From positions 1 to 6,714 of the forward strand of contig JALVZI010000543.1 in assembly GCA_027022125.1 (NCBI GenBank): 6,714 bases of DNA. Reading direction: 5' to 3'. The notes under the pieces were generated by a model, which did no database searches, was not told where the DNA came from, and worked only from the letters and a program-made list of their open reading frames with translations. The position numbers were made by a program, and so were the translations under genes. The stretch's first letter is position 1; each line of letters starts with the position of its first letter. This document shows positions 5,295 through 6,714 of this stretch, in pieces. Source of the DNA: Anaerolineae bacterium (GTDB lineage: Bacteria; Chloroflexota; Anaerolineae; 4572-78).

Positions 5295-6659
5295 CTGACT
5301 TTTTTGAGAATTACCGCACTGATAATTTTGATATTGCACGGGGCATCGTATTTTCTGCCCGTCGACCGCTGGTGGGGTATCAGCCCGTACACCGTTTTCC
5401 CGCCGATTCCGGGTTGGGGGACGATACTGCTGGCGGGTACAACCCTGCTTCCCCCGCTGAACCGCCGCTGGCGGCGCGTGCTGTCGAGCGGATGGCGTCG
5501 CCTGCCGGGAAAAACGCATCCCCGCCGTTGGTTCGCGCTGGCGGCGCTGGCATCCGCGCCGATTTTTTGGCTTTTGCGCATTCGTCATCTGCAATGGGGC
5601 GATGCGCAAATTCTGGTGATTGGGCTGTCGCAAAAAGATGCGCCCGTGCTGTACAACTGGCAGGCGCCGTTTACCGTTTTTCTGCATCAGCGATTGTGGC
5701 AACTGCTGGCGAATCCACTGTGGGGCTGGGGGGTGGATACCGTTTACGCGGCGGTGAGCGTGCTGTGCGGGGTGGCATTCGTTTTTTTGACGCTGGTGTG
5801 GGCGCACGAAACGGGGCAATCCACCGCCGAGCGCACTCTGCTGGCGGGATTGGTGCTCACCGGCGGCGGGATGGAACTATTTTTCGGGTATGTGGAAAAT
5901 TACACCATCATTTCGCTGGGCGTGCTGGCGTTTCTCTATTTTGGCTGGCGCACGCTGAAAAATGAAACGCCGCTGTGGGTTCCGGCGGCGGTGCTGTCGC
6001 TGACCAACGCTTTCCACCCGTCCACAATGGTGCTGTGGGGAGCGATGGCATATCTGCTGTGGCGAAAATGGCGCGGCGGATTGCCGCTGTGGCAGTTGCT
6101 GCAATCTGCACTGCTGCCGCCGCTGCTGGTCGGCAGTGCAGTGCTGTCGCTGATGGAAATCGGTAATCACGGCTTGGCGGCATTTTTGGGCGATGACCGT
6201 CCCGGCGGGGGCGACCATATTTGGTTCGTGCCGCTGACGCTCGCCGTGCCGACCGAATGGCAGCGATATGCGATGTTTTCGGCGGCGCATTTTGCCGACT
6301 GGGGTAACGAAATGCTGCTCACCGCGCCGCTGGGAATTTTCGCGCTGGCGGGCGCTGTGCCCGTTCTGTGGCGAAAATGGCGGCGGTTGGATGCGCCCAT
6401 CCGCGCGGGGATGGCGTTTTTCGCGCTGGCAGCGTTTGGCTATCTGCTGCTGACGTGGGTTTGGAATGCTGATTACGGGATGCGGAAGGACTGGGATTTG
6501 TTCAGCCCGGCAGCCATCACGGTAAATATGCTGGCGGCGGTGCTGTGGGTGAATCTTTTGCGCGGTGATGACGGCGCGGCGGGCGAAAGTGCGCTCATCG
6601 TTTGGGCAGTGGGGGGACTGCATACCCTCGCGTGGGTATTGAGCAATGTGGCAGGGTAG
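5292..6659 (+). CDS. Multi-pass membrane protein, possible GT-C-like glycosyltransferase
   Basis: A 455-residue integral membrane protein with about 10-12 hydrophobic segments (roughly 5-23, 43-55, 79-97, 148-170, 182-198, 203-219, 228-256, 265-290, 341-360, 371-391, 405-424 and 432-452). Conserved-looking motifs are WGDAQILV (102-109) in the long loop after the third segment, GYVENY (199-204), FHPS (241-244) and KDWDLFS (399-405). An acidic residue in the first large outer loop (D104) is what one expects of a GT-C polyprenyl-phosphate-sugar transferase, and related proteins with GYVENY and DWDLF blocks are usually annotated only as hypothetical membrane proteins. Glycosyl transfer is therefore an inference. 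In-frame stops at 5265 and 5286 force a start after 5288, and the ATG at 5292 is the first available. No good Shine-Dalgarno sequence precedes it; the nearest purine run is AAGAGA (5276-5281). The protein ends in Val-Ala-Gly-stop inside a repeat. Confidence 0.8.
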   Translation: MLTFLRITALIILILHGASYFLPVDRWWGISPYTVFPPIPGWGTILLAGTTLLPPLNRRWRRVLSSGWRRLPGKTHPRRWFALAALASAPIFWLLRIRHLQWGDAQILVIGLSQKDAPVLYNWQAPFTVFLHQRLWQLLANPLWGWGVDTVYAAVSVLCGVAFVFLTLVWAHETGQSTAERTLLAGLVLTGGGMELFFGYVENYTIISLGVLAFLYFGWRTLKNETPLWVPAAVLSLTNAFHPSTMVLWGAMAYLLWRKWRGGLPLWQLLQSALLPPLLVGSAVLSLMEIGNHGLAAFLGDDRPGGGDHIWFVPLTLAVPTEWQRYAMFSAAHFADWGNEMLLTAPLGIFALAGAVPVLWRKWRRLDAPIRAGMAFFALAAFGYLLLTWVWNADYGMRKDWDLFSPAAITVNMLAAVLWVNLLRGDDGAAGESALIVWAVGGLHTLAWVLSNVAG

Positions 6660-6714
6660 CGGGTTTCAGGTTCAAAGTTTCAAGTCCAAAGTCACGTTGC
6701 ACGCATCACGCATC
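6649..6714. repeat. Heptanucleotide array at the membrane-gene 3' end, continuing past the window
   Basis: Units in register from 6663 include GTTTCAG, GTTCAAA, GTTTCAA, GTCCAAA (6684), GTCACGT (6691) and ATCACGC (6705). Extending the register back gives TGGCAGG (6649) and GTAGCGG (6656), so the array covers the stop codon. The unit order copies that of the 3335-3425 array. It is cut by the window edge. Confidence 0.8.

Noticed and set aside
4699..5298. Plus-strand 199-codon frame antisense to the propeller gene start.
   Set aside because: It overlaps the signal-peptide end of a clear gene and its promoter region, and shows no family features.
5240..5965. Plus-strand 241-codon frame overlapping the membrane-protein gene start.
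   Set aside because: It is Ala/Arg/Gly-rich out-of-frame translation of a GC-rich gene; the frame from 5292 explains the region better.
5877..6623. Minus-strand 248-codon frame inside the membrane-protein gene.
   Set aside because: It is a complement shadow dominated by Arg, Gln and His; the opposite strand has coherent membrane segments and motifs.

Overview
The window holds five protein genes separated by repeat-rich spacers. It looks like bacterial chromosome, most likely from the Chloroflexota (Anaerolineae-like). That assignment is an inference from three things: a secreted beta-propeller protein ending in YLPLVLK, a tail I associate with exported proteins of this phylum; a GxGYxYP-type putative glycosidase; and spacers filled with degenerate 7-bp tandem repeats and palindromic elements. 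No marker gene here fixes the taxonomy.

Layout: (1) 1-803 (+) is the 3' part of a GxGYxYP-family protein, cut by the window edge. (2) 852-1529 (+) is adenylate kinase (adk), with its own promoter and a zinc-type LID. (3) 1530-2057 is a 528-bp gene-free spacer between convergent genes. It contains heptad repeats, an 85-bp palindromic element of the ATTCCC-N8-GGGAAT type, a 164-bp MITE-like element with inverted ends, and a G-rich hairpin. (4) 2058-3314 (-) is valine-pyruvate aminotransferase (avtA). (5) 3335-3425 is a clean 13-unit heptad array. (6) 3442-5133 (-) is an exported FG-GAP/VCBS propeller protein with a BACON-like C-terminal domain. (7) 5134-5291 is a divergent promoter region. (8) 5292-6659 (+) is a multi-pass membrane protein, possibly a GT-C-like glycosyltransferase. 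(9) From about 6649 to the window end another heptad array begins.

The genes do not form one pathway. adk and avtA are housekeeping metabolism (nucleotide balance, and valine/alanine interconversion). The other three look like cell-surface or carbohydrate-related functions. No defence system, CRISPR array, phage module or transposase gene is visible. The most interesting material is the repeat architecture. All heptad arrays hold a 7-bp register, and three of them share the unit GTCCAAA. Two arrays run into the ends of genes, so that two unrelated proteins (adenylate kinase and the membrane protein) both end in Val-Ala-Gly-stop, encoded by nearly identical DNA.
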